From Bacillus sp. OK048 (GTDB lineage: Bacteria > Bacillota > Bacilli > Bacillales > Cytobacillaceae), in the NCBI RefSeq assembly GCF_900103525.1, contig NZ_FNHN01000012.1:89393-153392 (forward strand): a stretch of DNA of 64,000 nucleotides, read 5' to 3'. Below, in pieces: positions 43,627-53,022 of this stretch (positions are counted from its first letter, which is position 1; each line of letters begins with the position of its first letter). Made by a program: the position numbers and the translations under genes. Under the pieces are notes generated by a model. That model was not told the DNA's origin, did not search any database, and saw only the letters and a program-made list of their open reading frames with translations.

Positions 43627-43685
43627 TTAAGAGTTAATTCGGAATTCACTCTCGGATAGTGAATGAATCAACTGCCTCATATATT

Positions 43686-44855
43686 CTAGAGTGTATTTGC
43701 TTCCAATCGAAATCCTTCCACGACCACTTCTTCATCCACTTCTAACAATAGACATCTTTTTCCTTCATAGGTGATATATTTTACATTTTTCAAGTCTTTC
43801 GGATTGATGGTAACATCTGCCAGCCTCGTGCTAATTTTTATTGATTTAGGAACTAAATTGCTTGCTTTAAATTCATGGGTTTCGTCAGCAATGATACTTT
43901 TGAAGGCATGTTCCACTTTGGCAGTATCGACATCTTCAACCCCACTTACGGTTAAAATGCGCTCTATGTCTCGAAAATCCAACTTAGGGGCTTCATTTTC
44001 TTCTTTTTCTTCACTTGCTTCATACTCCTGGACCACTTTATCAATTTCCTCATAAACATTCGATATGACCCTAGAATCAACCTCGTCCCCTATTACTTCC
44101 TTTAAAATAAGCTCGAAGCCATCCTTATCTTCCTGGGCAGTAATAATGTCTTCACAATTGAGAATATCTCCGATAAAGGTGAAATCCGGCTGATTTACTT
44201 TTCCAGTATAATAGAGAATATGGTTCACATCAGCAGCATTATCATTAAAAGCAGGGAACAGAAACCCTGACAATGGTGATTCTAAATTGATGATTGGATC
44301 CACGACATTATACGATTTGAATTCTTTTTCGATATAATCAAACAGCAAGGCTCTTTTTGGTTGATCGATTTTATTGAGACTGCAAAGGATAAACTCATTG
44401 GAATAAACCTCATCATCTCCGCCTTGTTCAGATTCGGCATTACGTTTCTTAGTAACTTTTCGATATTCGCACCTGATAAATGTTACTACTGTATCAAATT
44501 CATACACAGTATTTGCAAACATTTTCGCAACGATTTCCAGCATGGATTCATTCCAATCATCCATTGAATCTGCTTGTAAACCTTCAAAGAGAATACTTTG
44601 TGCACTGTCCTCAACATCACGTTGGAATTTCAGTTCAAATAGTTTAGCATCAAGAGCACCTGATAAAACTTTTTTAAAATTAGCCAAAAACAGTTCTTGG
44701 GGTTCCTGTTCTAACATTTGAAATGGTTGACTAACTTGATGATAAATCTCACCAGATTCTTTCTTTACATAAACATTAAAGATTTCTCGAATATTCATAA
44801 GATGATTGTCTAATTTAAATTGTTTTCGGATATTGGCAATGTCTTTTTTATTCAT
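43686..44855 (-). CDS. DUF4317 family protein
   Basis: A soluble protein of about 389 residues of the DUF4317 family, common in Firmicutes with no known function. The typical start MNKKDIANIRKQFK and the downstream QVSQPFQMLEQEPQELFL are clear. A Glu/Lys-rich linker near 290-300 divides it. The start at 44855 is preferred because GGGAG lies 9 bases before it; the in-frame ATG at 44894 adds 13 residues without a better site. Confidence 0.9.
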   Translation of the reverse strand: MNKKDIANIRKQFKLDNHLMNIREIFNVYVKKESGEIYHQVSQPFQMLEQEPQELFLANFKKVLSGALDAKLFELKFQRDVEDSAQSILFEGLQADSMDDWNESMLEIVAKMFANTVYEFDTVVTFIRCEYRKVTKKRNAESEQGGDDEVYSNEFILCSLNKIDQPKRALLFDYIEKEFKSYNVVDPIINLESPLSGFLFPAFNDNAADVNHILYYTGKVNQPDFTFIGDILNCEDIITAQEDKDGFELILKEVIGDEVDSRVISNVYEEIDKVVQEYEASEEKEENEAPKLDFRDIERILTVSGVEDVDTAKVEHAFKSIIADETHEFKASNLVPKSIKISTRLADVTINPKDLKNVKYITYEGKRCLLLEVDEEVVVEGFRLEANTL

Positions 44856-45025
44856 TTGTCTCATCTCCCATTCATGATTATACTGTTCAGACAAAAAAAT
44901 AGTAATACTTGATATTTTTTAAAAAATAAAGGCAATACCATAATCTATTGAATTGCGTTATTTTATATGGATGGAATCTCCGTTATAATAGAGATATCGA
45001 TCGGAGAAGTAAAGGAGACATTTAT

Positions 45026-45322
45026 ATGACATCTTCAAATAAAAGTTTACGTACCTGTACCGAGGGACACAAATACTACAAAAGTAGCGACTGTCCAACC
45101 TGCCCGACTTGTGAGCAAGAACGAAAGCCTGAAAGCGGATTTCTTTCGCAGCTATCCGCCCCCGCTAGACGTGCATTGGAGCACAATGGGATCACTACTG
45201 TGGAACAACTATCTACCTTTAGTGAAAAGGAAATTTTGCAATTTCACGGTATGGGGCCGGCTTCGTTACCAAAACTTAGGTCTGCTTTGGAAACAAGTGG
45301 GTTATCATTCAGAGCAAAATAG
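45026..45322 (+). CDS. Small protein with Cys-rich N terminus and RNAP alpha-CTD-like domain
   Basis: A 98-residue protein. The N-terminal part has Cys11, His15, Cys23, Cys26 and Cys29 (GHKYYKSSDCPTCPTC), a likely zinc ribbon. Residues 42-95 match the C-terminal domain of RNA polymerase alpha (LSAPARRALEHNGITTVEQL, then FHGMGPASLPKLRSAL), a helix-hairpin-helix fold that binds DNA or regulators. The ATG at 45026 follows AAAGGAG; a longer reading from 44948 is rejected. A role in transcription is possible but unproven. Confidence 0.85.
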   Translation: MTSSNKSLRTCTEGHKYYKSSDCPTCPTCEQERKPESGFLSQLSAPARRALEHNGITTVEQLSTFSEKEILQFHGMGPASLPKLRSALETSGLSFRAK

Positions 45323-45324
45323 GA

Positions 45325-45345
45325 GCGATACCTGCAAAGTATCGC
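45325..45345. terminator. Hairpin between convergent genes
   Basis: GCGATAC-CTGCAAA-GTATCGC, 7-bp stem; the T run is weak, so it is only a probable terminator. Confidence 0.45.
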
Positions 45346-45354
45346 CCCTTAGAT

Positions 45355-46065
45355 TTATTTAAAATTTATTCGATTTAAGATTTTTGCTTTTTGATAATGA
45401 AAAATGGATTTAGACCATTCAAAGATGGTTCCGTTTGTTAAGCATACTGTGTTTTCGATAATCAATGCGGGATCTTGCGGATTTATTTGCAGCAAGCTCG
45501 CAGTTGCTTCATCGATTTTTTCACAGTTAATGACTTTGTCAGCAAACCCAATGTTTAATTTTAAGTCGTTAATCAGGTAACTATAAATTGAACTTATTGC
45601 AATTTCTTCATTTAAATAAGGAACAATGTCCTTTTTAAAATAACTTATTTCAATGGAAAAGGACTCTTGATCAACAATACGAAGCCGTTTAACATAATAA
45701 AGTTTTGCTCCTGCTTCACAACTCATTTGCCTTGCTTTTTCTTCATCTGCTTCAATCATTCGTAATGAGAGAATTTTCGTCTCAATAAAGCTTGAAGACA
45801 AATCTTTTGTTAATCCTCTAAGACTGCCTAAATTGATATAATCCTTGACTGATTTTTCCCGTAAAAACATGCCGCTGCCTTGCACCTGATAGATATAGCC
45901 CCGATTGACAAGTTGAGTAATAGCTTTTCGAATCGTATTGCGGCTTACTGCGAACTTTTTTATCAGCTCTTCTTCCGTCGGCAGCTTTTTTGTTTTATCA
46001 AATAGTCCGACTTGAATTTCCTGTTCTAAACGATCAGCTATTTCTTTATATTTTACAGCCACCAT
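45355..46065 (-). CDS. GntR-family regulator with UTRA domain
   Basis: A 236-residue HutC/TreR-type regulator. Winged helix 4-72 (LPTEEELIKKFAVSRNTIRKAITQLVNRGYI), then a UTRA ligand domain (90-233, ending FEWSKSIFHYQKAKI). It follows the GH1 gene at about 110 bases and probably represses it, with a phospho-sugar as inducer. ATG at 46065 follows AGGGAG. Confidence 0.9.
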   Translation of the reverse strand: MVAVKYKEIADRLEQEIQVGLFDKTKKLPTEEELIKKFAVSRNTIRKAITQLVNRGYIYQVQGSGMFLREKSVKDYINLGSLRGLTKDLSSSFIETKILSLRMIEADEEKARQMSCEAGAKLYYVKRLRIVDQESFSIEISYFKKDIVPYLNEEIAISSIYSYLINDLKLNIGFADKVINCEKIDEATASLLQINPQDPALIIENTVCLTNGTIFEWSKSIFHYQKAKILNRINFK

Positions 46066-46173
46066 CTAATCTCCCTATAATACGATTTACTAGCAATTCG
46101 TTACAATATTCCAAATGGTGTGACCATATATGCTTTTCATTTTGTTTTTCGGACACTCCAGAACTGCTTTGAG

Positions 46174-47583
46174 TTACAGCTCTTCTCCTCGCGTCTCAAT
46201 GACATGCTTATACCAATGATACGACAGTTTTTTCTTACGGTTTAAATTGTCCTTATGATCCACGTAAATAAATCCATATTGCTTTTTATACCCGTTTAGC
46301 CAGCTTAATAAATCAATTACCGACCATGCATAATACCCTTTTAAATGAATTCCTTCTTGAATGGCAGTTTTGATCACTTTTAAGTGTTCCTCAATGTATT
46401 TAATACGAGGGACGTCCACCACTTCACCATCAATAATCGGGTCTTCATCTCCAAGCCCGTTTTCAGTTACATACATTTTTATTTCACCATAACGCTCTTT
46501 TAACATATGCAGGCCGTCTAAAAATCCTTGTGGGGAGATTTCCCAGCCCCATTTTGTATACGTTTTATCCTCCATTTTTACGGTTCGATAAAAGCCATCA
46601 AACGATGGGTTTCCAGGAGATAGTGTCGATGTTTCTCTTGAATGTTCCATCGTTGAAACAGGTTCATGATTTTTTTCAACACGAATTGGCTGGTAATAAT
46701 TAAGTCCAATAAAATCATTTTTTGCCGCATTTCTTTTTAACGTATCCAGTTCTTCATCAGTCCAACTCGGAGTCCAACCTTTCTCAAGTAGTTGCTCCAC
46801 TACATAAGACGGATATTCCCCTTTCAAAATAGGGTCATAATACCAAAAAGTTTCATACTCATTCGCATGTTTGGCAGCTACCAGATTCTCTTGTTTATCA
46901 TCTACGCTATAGGCTGGTAAGAAAACATGGGTAATCCCAATCTCTCCGTAATAATTTAGTTCCTTATAGACTTCAACGGCTTTTGCATGCGCATAAAACA
47001 CGTAATGCGTAGCTTGAAAATATTTTTTCTCATCGTTTTGAATACCAGGCGGATGGGCTCCTTTTAAATAGCCTAGTCCGGTAAACATAACCGTTTCATT
47101 AAACGTGATCCAATGCTTGACTCGATCGCCGAATGCCCGAAAACAAATCTCAGCATACTTAACAAAGGCTTCAGCTGTCCGCTTATACGTCCATCCCCCA
47201 TCTTCTTCAAGCGAAAGAGGTAAATCCCAATGATACAGGGTTACAAATGGAACAATCCCATATTGTAAGCATTCATTAATGACATTATTATAAAATTCCA
47301 AACCTTTTTCGTTAACTTCGCCGTCGCCTGTTGGCAAGATCCGTGCCCACGAGATCGAAAATCGGTATGATTCCAGTCCCATTTCGGCCATTAATTTAAT
47401 ATCTTCTTTGTACCAATGATAATGATCAATCGCTAAATCACCATTTGTGCCCAAATACGTTTTCCCTGGAATCTTTGAAAAGACATCCCAATTTGTTTCT
47501 CCTTTACCATCTTCATTCCATGCACCTTCTATTTGATAAGAAGCAGATGCTGCTCCAAATAAAAAATCATGTGGAAACTTCAT
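46174..47583 (-). CDS. 6-phospho-beta-glucosidase (glycoside hydrolase family 1)
   Basis: A 469-residue GH1 enzyme. Acid/base Glu163 (TFNE) and nucleophile Glu374 (TENG) are present. The phosphate-binding pattern Ser427, Lys434 and Tyr436 (DLLSWLNGYKKQYGFIYVD) marks a 6-phospho-glycosidase rather than a plain beta-glucosidase. It would cleave PTS-imported cellobiose-6-P or aryl-glucoside-6-P. No PTS gene is adjacent; the odd PTS at 28413 is 16 kb away. ATG at 47583 follows GGAGG. Confidence 0.92.
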   Translation of the reverse strand: MKFPHDFLFGAASASYQIEGAWNEDGKGETNWDVFSKIPGKTYLGTNGDLAIDHYHWYKEDIKLMAEMGLESYRFSISWARILPTGDGEVNEKGLEFYNNVINECLQYGIVPFVTLYHWDLPLSLEEDGGWTYKRTAEAFVKYAEICFRAFGDRVKHWITFNETVMFTGLGYLKGAHPPGIQNDEKKYFQATHYVFYAHAKAVEVYKELNYYGEIGITHVFLPAYSVDDKQENLVAAKHANEYETFWYYDPILKGEYPSYVVEQLLEKGWTPSWTDEELDTLKRNAAKNDFIGLNYYQPIRVEKNHEPVSTMEHSRETSTLSPGNPSFDGFYRTVKMEDKTYTKWGWEISPQGFLDGLHMLKERYGEIKMYVTENGLGDEDPIIDGEVVDVPRIKYIEEHLKVIKTAIQEGIHLKGYYAWSVIDLLSWLNGYKKQYGFIYVDHKDNLNRKKKLSYHWYKHVIETRGEEL

Positions 47584-47634
47584 TTTAAAACCTCCATATC
47601 TTATACCAACTTATTAAATTCATTCTTATATATA

Positions 47635-47654
47635 ATATTTGTAGGTACATATAT
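47635..47654. promoter_or_regulatory. Candidate operator before the GH1 gene
   Basis: TGTAGGTACA palindrome-like core in an AT tract between the divergent GH1 and MocR genes, next to TATAAT on the minus strand. It could be the site of the GntR/UTRA or the MocR protein. Confidence 0.35.
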
Positions 47655-47861
47655 ATATATTATACACTATTATTAAAATTTGACTATCACACCTTGGCAT
47701 CATTAAACCCAATTCTATACGCTCTACCTTTATCATTCGCCTGCCATTTTACTATAAAACTTTTAATCACAATCTCATTAATAGGTATCTGCCATGAATT
47801 ATCATTTGAAAAAGTATACAATATTATTTATAGACTTAAATTTGAAAAAAGGATGTACGCA

Positions 47862-49298
47862 ATGGATTGGAAACCTGATAGAGAATCTAAAATACCTATT
47901 TATAAACAACTTGCTATCTATATCGAAAACGGGATTGCTGATGGGAGTTTTCCGCCAGATAAACCTTTGCCATCTGAAAGAAGTATGGCCAAAGAACTTG
48001 GAATAAACAGGAGCACCGTAATCGCTGCATACAACGAATTGGAATCTAATGGACTGATTGATAGAAATAGAGGCAGCGGTACAACCGTTAGTAAGGATAT
48101 TTGGGGCATTGCCAAGAAACGGATTCCCAGTTGGAACAGGTACATTGAGGCCGGTTCTTTTCTGCCTAATTTACCTGTAACCCAGAGAATCCATAAAGAA
48201 ATGGCATTGCATAAACTAATAAATTTAGCTAGTGGGGAGTTATCCCAGGACCTATTTCCAATGGACTCACTTAGAAAAATTACCTCCAATCGATCCTTTA
48301 TGGGAACCTTGGGATATGACCATCCACAAGGTAACGCTATCTTGCGTGAAACCCTAACAAACCATGTTAGCCAGTTTCGAGCGATAGAAACCAACCCAGC
48401 TAATATACTAATAACATCTGGGGCACAGCAAGCATTGCACCTTGTCGTGCAATGTTTGTTAAAACCTGGGGACGCAGTTGCAATCGAAAATCCTTCCTAT
48501 CATTTCAATCTGCCGATATTTAAATCAACAGGAATAAAAACCTATTATTTAAAATCTGATAAGGACGGAGTGAACCCGGACGATATAACGGAATTATATA
48601 AAAAACATAGAATACGGATGATTTTCTTGAATCCTATTTTTCAAAATCCCACTGGCACGCTACTGTCTTTAGAACGTAGAAAAAAGATACTAGAACTATC
48701 ATCTGAATATGGGATTCCCGTTGTAGAGGATGATCCGTACAGTTTAACCTCTTTTTCAAAGGAAAAAATTCAAACTCTTAAATCATTAGACATTCATGGG
48801 AATGTTTTATATATAAGCTCTTTGACAAAAATTGTTGCCTCCGGTTTGAGAATAGGATGGATTATTGGGCCAAAAGCGGTGATTGAAAGATTATCAGATG
48901 CTAAACAGCAAGTCGACTTTGGACATGCAAGTTACTCCCAATGGGTTGCAAACGATTTTTTAGATTCCGCTGATTTCGAAGTTCATATGAAGAAATTAGT
49001 TAAGGAATTAGAAAGTCGTAGAGATCAAATGGTGGCAAGTTTGAATGCATTTTTAGAAGATCAAATCGAATTTTACATTCCTCATGGTGGAATTCATTTG
49101 TGGTGCCGGATAAAAAGGGAGTTTAATGAAATCCAATTACTAGAAGAATCCATTAAAAAAGGAGTCATTTATGTCCCTGGTACAACATTGGGGACTGAAA
49201 ATGGATACGTCCGTTTTACCTTCGCTAGGGAGAATCAAGAAATAATCAATAAAGGAATAAAGAGGTTTGCCGAAGCGCTAACGATTGTTTCTAACTGA
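47862..49298 (+). CDS. MocR-type regulator (GntR HTH fused to PLP aminotransferase domain)
   Basis: A 478-residue fusion. GntR winged helix 8-75 (LPSERSMAKELGINRSTVIAAYNEL), linker, then a fold type I aminotransferase domain (115-475) with the PLP lysine Lys323 (SSLTKIVASGLRIGW), Asn/Pro (NPIFQNPTG) and Asp pocket residues (VEDDPYSL). MocR proteins regulate neighbouring genes in response to PLP or amino compounds. The target is not clear; the divergent neighbour is a GH1 gene. The start at 47862 follows AAAAAAGGA by 8 bases; the longer reading from 47694 adds a hydrophobic unlike tail. Confidence 0.92.
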   Translation: MDWKPDRESKIPIYKQLAIYIENGIADGSFPPDKPLPSERSMAKELGINRSTVIAAYNELESNGLIDRNRGSGTTVSKDIWGIAKKRIPSWNRYIEAGSFLPNLPVTQRIHKEMALHKLINLASGELSQDLFPMDSLRKITSNRSFMGTLGYDHPQGNAILRETLTNHVSQFRAIETNPANILITSGAQQALHLVVQCLLKPGDAVAIENPSYHFNLPIFKSTGIKTYYLKSDKDGVNPDDITELYKKHRIRMIFLNPIFQNPTGTLLSLERRKKILELSSEYGIPVVEDDPYSLTSFSKEKIQTLKSLDIHGNVLYISSLTKIVASGLRIGWIIGPKAVIERLSDAKQQVDFGHASYSQWVANDFLDSADFEVHMKKLVKELESRRDQMVASLNAFLEDQIEFYIPHGGIHLWCRIKREFNEIQLLEESIKKGVIYVPGTTLGTENGYVRFTFARENQEIINKGIKRFAEALTIVSN

Positions 49299-49308
49299 TC
49301 TAAAAAAC

Positions 49309-49346
49309 ACCCCGTAAATGCTAGATTGGGATCTAACTTTACGGGG
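49309..49346 (-). terminator. Terminator of the 63-aa membrane gene
   Basis: CCCCGTAAA / TTTACGGGG stem; the T-rich tail (TGTTTTTTAG) lies on the minus-strand side. Confidence 0.75.
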
Positions 49347-49382
49347 CATAACATTATAGACTGTCTTTTAGCTATTTATTGA

Positions 49383-49574
49383 CTATTTCAACCAAATATA
49401 GATCCCAAGTGCAACTAAAGATAAGGGAATAATTACTGCGTATATTAATGTTAAGTTTGTAGTATTTCTTTTTGTTGAGCTGGTGTAGTTTTCATCAGGC
49501 TTTCCTGTAATAAATAAAGTTGAAACTATAGAAAAAATTAATATCAATATAACCAAACCGATCATAATTTCCAT
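49383..49574 (-). CDS. Small two-helix membrane protein (63 aa)
   Basis: About 63 residues. Two hydrophobic helices (EIMIGLVILILIFSIVSTLFI and LTLIYAVIIPLSLVALGIYIWL) flank a polar loop rich in Ser, Thr and Asn. No family is recognised. ATG at 49574 follows GAGGTG; a longer reading to 49598 overlaps that site. Confidence 0.65.
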   Translation of the reverse strand: MEIMIGLVILILIFSIVSTLFITGKPDENYTSSTKRNTTNLTLIYAVIIPLSLVALGIYIWLK

Positions 49575-49851
49575 GCTGCACCTCGTATTAAATGCCATTA
49601 ATATTTTTATTAACTAATAGAATTATTATTCAAATCTATCATAACGCAACTTGAAGATTCTTTAACCATCCAATTCACTGAAAAATAGACCATCCACTTT
49701 GAAGGCAGGCTATATTAGGACAATCGTACCAATTTTGTTATCCCCACTTTCATATAGTCCAATATTCACAGGATATTGGCAATTCTTTTATCTTTTACGT
49801 TCCGAATTAGATTGATATAATGATGGCTATAGCTACTTAGGAGGATGGACA

Positions 49852-50085
49852 ATGACTACATTTGAAAAGTTAAAGCCAATCATTGCAGACCAACTCGGTG
49901 TCAAAATCGAGAATGTCACAAAGGAATCATCATTTAAAGACGACTTCGAAGCTGATTCGCTTGATATGGTGAACCTAACGATGGAAATTGAAGATGAATT
50001 CGCGATCGAAATTAGTGACAAAGTTGCTGCGACTCTTCAAACAGTCGGTGATGTTGTAAAATTTATTGAAAACCGTAACAAATAG
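49852..50085 (+). CDS. acpP: Acyl carrier protein
   Basis: A 77-residue ACP. The phosphopantetheine Ser is in [10 protein letters not shown], where housekeeping ACPs usually have DSLDxVEL. Helices II and III are well conserved ([23 protein letters not shown]). It stands alone, away from fatty-acid synthesis genes such as fabD, fabG or rnc, so it may be a second ACP with a special partner. ATG at 49852 follows TAGGAGG. Confidence 0.9.
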   Translation: MTTFEKLKPIIADQLGVKIENVTKESSFKDDFEADSLDMVNLTMEIEDEFAIEISDKVAATLQTVGDVVKFIENRNK

Positions 50086-50091
50086 AAAAAA

Positions 50092-50155
50092 GGCGGATAG
50101 CCATACGCAGAAGGACACTAGAATTTGAGTGAACCTACCGCTACAGGCATCCGCT
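50092..50155 (-). terminator. Probable terminator of the MBL hydrolase gene
   Basis: GCGGATGCC / GGCTATCCGC stem (one bulge, long loop) then TTTTTT on the minus strand. Confidence 0.5.
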
Positions 50156-50173
50156 GAATTTAAAATGACGAAA

Positions 50174-51262
50174 CTATTTCCACCAAGGTATTGAAGTTGG
50201 CATGGTTTCTTTTAGGAAAACAGTTTCTCCAATTTTTGGAGTTAGTAAGTTAACTCCTCTTTCCTTGGCCATTTGCATTGCTCGTTCTATTGGGTCTGTC
50301 CAGGAATGATAAGCCAGTGTAAATGCACCCCAATGAATCAGCATCATGTTTTTACCTTTTACATCAAGATGAGCTTGGACGGATTCTTCCGGCATCATAT
50401 GGATTGAGGCCCATCGCTTATCATATTGCCCCCCTTCCATTAATGTAAGATCGAATGGACCGTACTTTTCTCCAATCTCTTTAAAATGAGGACCATAACC
50501 CCCATCACCACTTGTATATAACCTGTATTTTTTCCCGATAATTACCCACCCCACCCACAATGTAGAGTCTCGATTAAACATGCCTCTCCCTGAAAAATGT
50601 TGTGATGGAACCGCTGCAATCGTTAAACCTTCCCATTTCCGTTCCTCCCACCAATTTAATTCAGTTATTTTTTCTGGATGTACCCCCCACCTGCGTAAAT
50701 GACCAGTTACGCCCATGGGAACAAAAAAATGGCCGACTTTATCTTTTAATTTTAAAATCGATGGATAATCTAAATGATCATAATGATCATGGGTTATGAA
50801 AACCGCATCCATTTGCGGCAGCTCATTAATAACATATAACAGATCCTCACTATAGCGCTTGCTCCCTATAAAAGAAACGGGCGAAGGTGATGGTCCAAAC
50901 ATCGGGTCAATCAATATCTTTTTATTATCTAAGTTCAGTAAGAATGTTGAATGACCAAACCAAGTCAAACTGTCTTTATCACTTCGGATTGTGTTCCAAT
51001 CAAACGAAATCGGTATCGGGTTCTTGGGTTTACGGTCGTTTTTTGCTGTAATAGAATCTTTCAATAAAGAAACGATCGTTGAAAAATTCATTTGCATATT
51101 GGTTGGGCTTTGATTGCTAAATTTCCCATTGGAGAAATTGGTGTATAGATTATATTTCTCTATATCCAATTTACTTGGACTAACTCCAAACGTTGGATGA
51201 GTAGTAACAAATAGTATTATTGCAATTACTATTACGGTTAAAAAAATAACAAAATACAACAT
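50174..51262 (-). CDS. Membrane-anchored MBL-fold hydrolase (NAPE-PLD/UlaG-like)
   Basis: A 362-residue protein with one N-terminal membrane helix (1-22). The beta-lactamase fold has THDHYDHLDYPS (HxHxDH variant), WFGHSTFLL, LYTSGDGGYGPHF and IHWGAFTLAYHSW. These motifs are those of N-acyl-phosphatidylethanolamine-hydrolysing phospholipase D-like proteins (YtnP/UlaG neighbourhood). A lipid-related substrate is possible, not proven. ATG at 51262 follows AAGGGAG. Confidence 0.88.
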   Translation of the reverse strand: MLYFVIFLTVIVIAIILFVTTHPTFGVSPSKLDIEKYNLYTNFSNGKFSNQSPTNMQMNFSTIVSLLKDSITAKNDRKPKNPIPISFDWNTIRSDKDSLTWFGHSTFLLNLDNKKILIDPMFGPSPSPVSFIGSKRYSEDLLYVINELPQMDAVFITHDHYDHLDYPSILKLKDKVGHFFVPMGVTGHLRRWGVHPEKITELNWWEERKWEGLTIAAVPSQHFSGRGMFNRDSTLWVGWVIIGKKYRLYTSGDGGYGPHFKEIGEKYGPFDLTLMEGGQYDKRWASIHMMPEESVQAHLDVKGKNMMLIHWGAFTLAYHSWTDPIERAMQMAKERGVNLLTPKIGETVFLKETMPTSIPWWK

Positions 51263-51404
51263 TTATTTCGGATCTCCCTTCAGACAAAATCTTCTATGTA
51301 GCTTCATTTCTATCATATAGGAAGATATGGAATGCTGTAAATTTTCAGGTAAAGGAAATGCTTCAACTGGGTCTGCAGTGACCCAAATCAGAACTAAAAA
51401 TAAA

Positions 51405-51626
51405 TTTCGGTCATTGCAGACCCGCTGGAGTGACCCTAACCTAGTCCAAAAACAACTTTCGGTCATTGCAGACCCGCTGGAGTGACCCTAACCTGGTCCA
51501 AAAACAACTTTCGGTCATTGCAGACCCACTGGAGTGACCCAATCCTGTTCCAAAAACAACTTTCGGTCATTGCAGACCCTCTGGAGTGACCCAATCCTAT
51601 TCCAAAAACAACTTTCGGTCATTTCC
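51405..51626. repeat. 52-bp tandem repeat, 4.3 copies
   Basis: Units start at 51405, 51457, 51509 and 51561, with a partial at 51613. Each begins TTTCGGTCATTGCAGACCC and continues CTGGAGTGACC...TCCAAAAACAAC. A diverged partial unit (GGGTCTGCAGTGACCC) precedes at 51370. GGTCA...TGACC in each unit can fold into a hairpin. The block lies between the Wadjet operon and the MBL gene. No gene is seen in 51263-51699. Confidence 0.93.
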
Positions 51627-51699
51627 TCAAAATTCATTGATGATAAATAGTAATTGATCATAATACTTCTTAACCATTTCACCAATTACCAAATTTTAA

Positions 51700-53022
51700 T
51701 TATTCTTTTTTAGTGTATCGGTTACCAACCAATGAGGTTTTAAACTCACTTTCTATATCACGAACAAGTTCCGATACTAAACCTTCTTGATAACCAGCTT
51801 TTTTCCTTAATCGTATTACATTTATGACTTCAACTAGTTCTGGCGAGTTTATTGGATCCATTTTTGATAATCTGCTAGAAATGTCTTCTTCAGAAATCGT
51901 TTTTTCATAGGAATCCACGTCCATTCTCCAAATAGTAACACGATCTTGGTACCGTTCTTTTAATCGGTGGGCTATTAAAACTCCCTCAGGATCGAGGTCT
52001 CCTGAATAAAATAGTTGCGACCCCGATTCCACTAGTAAATCCAACATCATCCAGCTAGCTGTTCGCAGCTGTCCATGTGTACAGATTATTGGTGCCCTTG
52101 GAACCTCATCCACTATGGTTGAACATACACTTGAATTTTCAACCACCCAAACTTTTCCCCCACTTTCAGGCCAAATGCTTTTTAATTTCAACAATTCTTT
52201 AAAAGGCACGTTTAACACGGTCCCTATCTCAGCGGCTGCCTTCCAAACAGGGTGAAGCCCCAACTCACCTTCTGCTAGGAACCCGCGACAGGAAACAAAA
52301 CTCCATAAGTCATCCCTCATCAAACCATAGCTGCTAAGCAATTCGTTTAGTTCTTCTGTTGTTTTTGGCATCCCGGGTTCACGAAGACCCTTTAGTTGTT
52401 GATCTACCTGCATACAATTGATGAGTAATTTCCCTGTTACTTGATTAGGATCAAAAAAATGCGGGTTGCCTGTTGTTCTTTGTGCAAAGAGTGGCAGTTT
52501 TTCATACTTATGGTTACGAAAGGGCAAATCTTGAAACCCACCAAAAACAGTTTTTAGTTTTTCCTGTAATTCGGTTGAATCCAGCTTGTAAAGAGACCAG
52601 ATCCATCGTGAATCTGGTGGTTTTGACTCCATCCAGTCCCACCACCATCTTCCTTGAGGGCATGCTTCCAATAACTCTTGGAAAAAATTTCTTTCTTTGA
52701 TTTCTTCCCTTCCGATTTCCTCACTTTTGGTGAGAATGGTTTCACCTAGAACTTTTTCTAGAAGTTCGATGAGTGAATACTCAGCATAACCAGTCTTCGA
52801 TAATTCTTTTTCAAAGGAAAGTAATGAAACCGTACCTTTTTCCAGAATTTCTTCAACAGGCTGCCCTAAATAACCTGCAATTGACTCCACTTCTTTGAAT
52901 GCAAAAGAACGTATACTTACAGAACCACCAATTCTTCCCAGTGAACGATATTTTTCCTTAAACAAGCGAAATAGTTTTAGAAACCCAGGTTCAACTCGAA
53001 ACACCTGAACTTTATCATTCAT
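51700..53022 (-). CDS. jetD: Wadjet type II JetD (Toprim-like nuclease subunit)
   Basis: A 440-residue protein with a DUF3323-type N-terminal part and a DUF2399 C-terminal Toprim-like part. The catalytic cluster is visible as Glu295 (VVENSSV) and Asp342, Asp344 (SGDLDPEG), the layout of topoisomerase VI/Spo11-like enzymes. In Wadjet, JetD cuts DNA that JetABC has extruded, removing small circles such as plasmids. The start ATG at 53022 overlaps the jetC end by 8 bases, so translation is coupled. Confidence 0.92.
   Translation of the reverse strand: MNDKVQVFRVEPGFLKLFRLFKEKYRSLGRIGGSVSIRSFAFKEVESIAGYLGQPVEEILEKGTVSLLSFEKELSKTGYAEYSLIELLEKVLGETILTKSEEIGREEIKERNFFQELLEACPQGRWWWDWMESKPPDSRWIWSLYKLDSTELQEKLKTVFGGFQDLPFRNHKYEKLPLFAQRTTGNPHFFDPNQVTGKLLINCMQVDQQLKGLREPGMPKTTEELNELLSSYGLMRDDLWSFVSCRGFLAEGELGLHPVWKAAAEIGTVLNVPFKELLKLKSIWPESGGKVWVVENSSVCSTIVDEVPRAPIICTHGQLRTASWMMLDLLVESGSQLFYSGDLDPEGVLIAHRLKERYQDRVTIWRMDVDSYEKTISEEDISSRLSKMDPINSPELVEVINVIRLRKKAGYQEGLVSELVRDIESEFKTSLVGNRYTKKE

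Noticed and set aside
44948..45025. N-terminal extension of the alpha-CTD-like protein
   Set aside because: It has no ribosome binding site and unlike residues, while AAAGGAG precedes the ATG at 45026.
47694..47861. N-terminal extension of the MocR regulator
   Set aside because: A hydrophobic tail atypical for GntR proteins, covering the divergent promoter region; AAAAAAGGA supports the start at 47862.
51405..51626. CRISPR-like array
   Set aside because: The whole 52-base unit repeats without unique spacers and no cas gene is present, so it is a plain tandem repeat.
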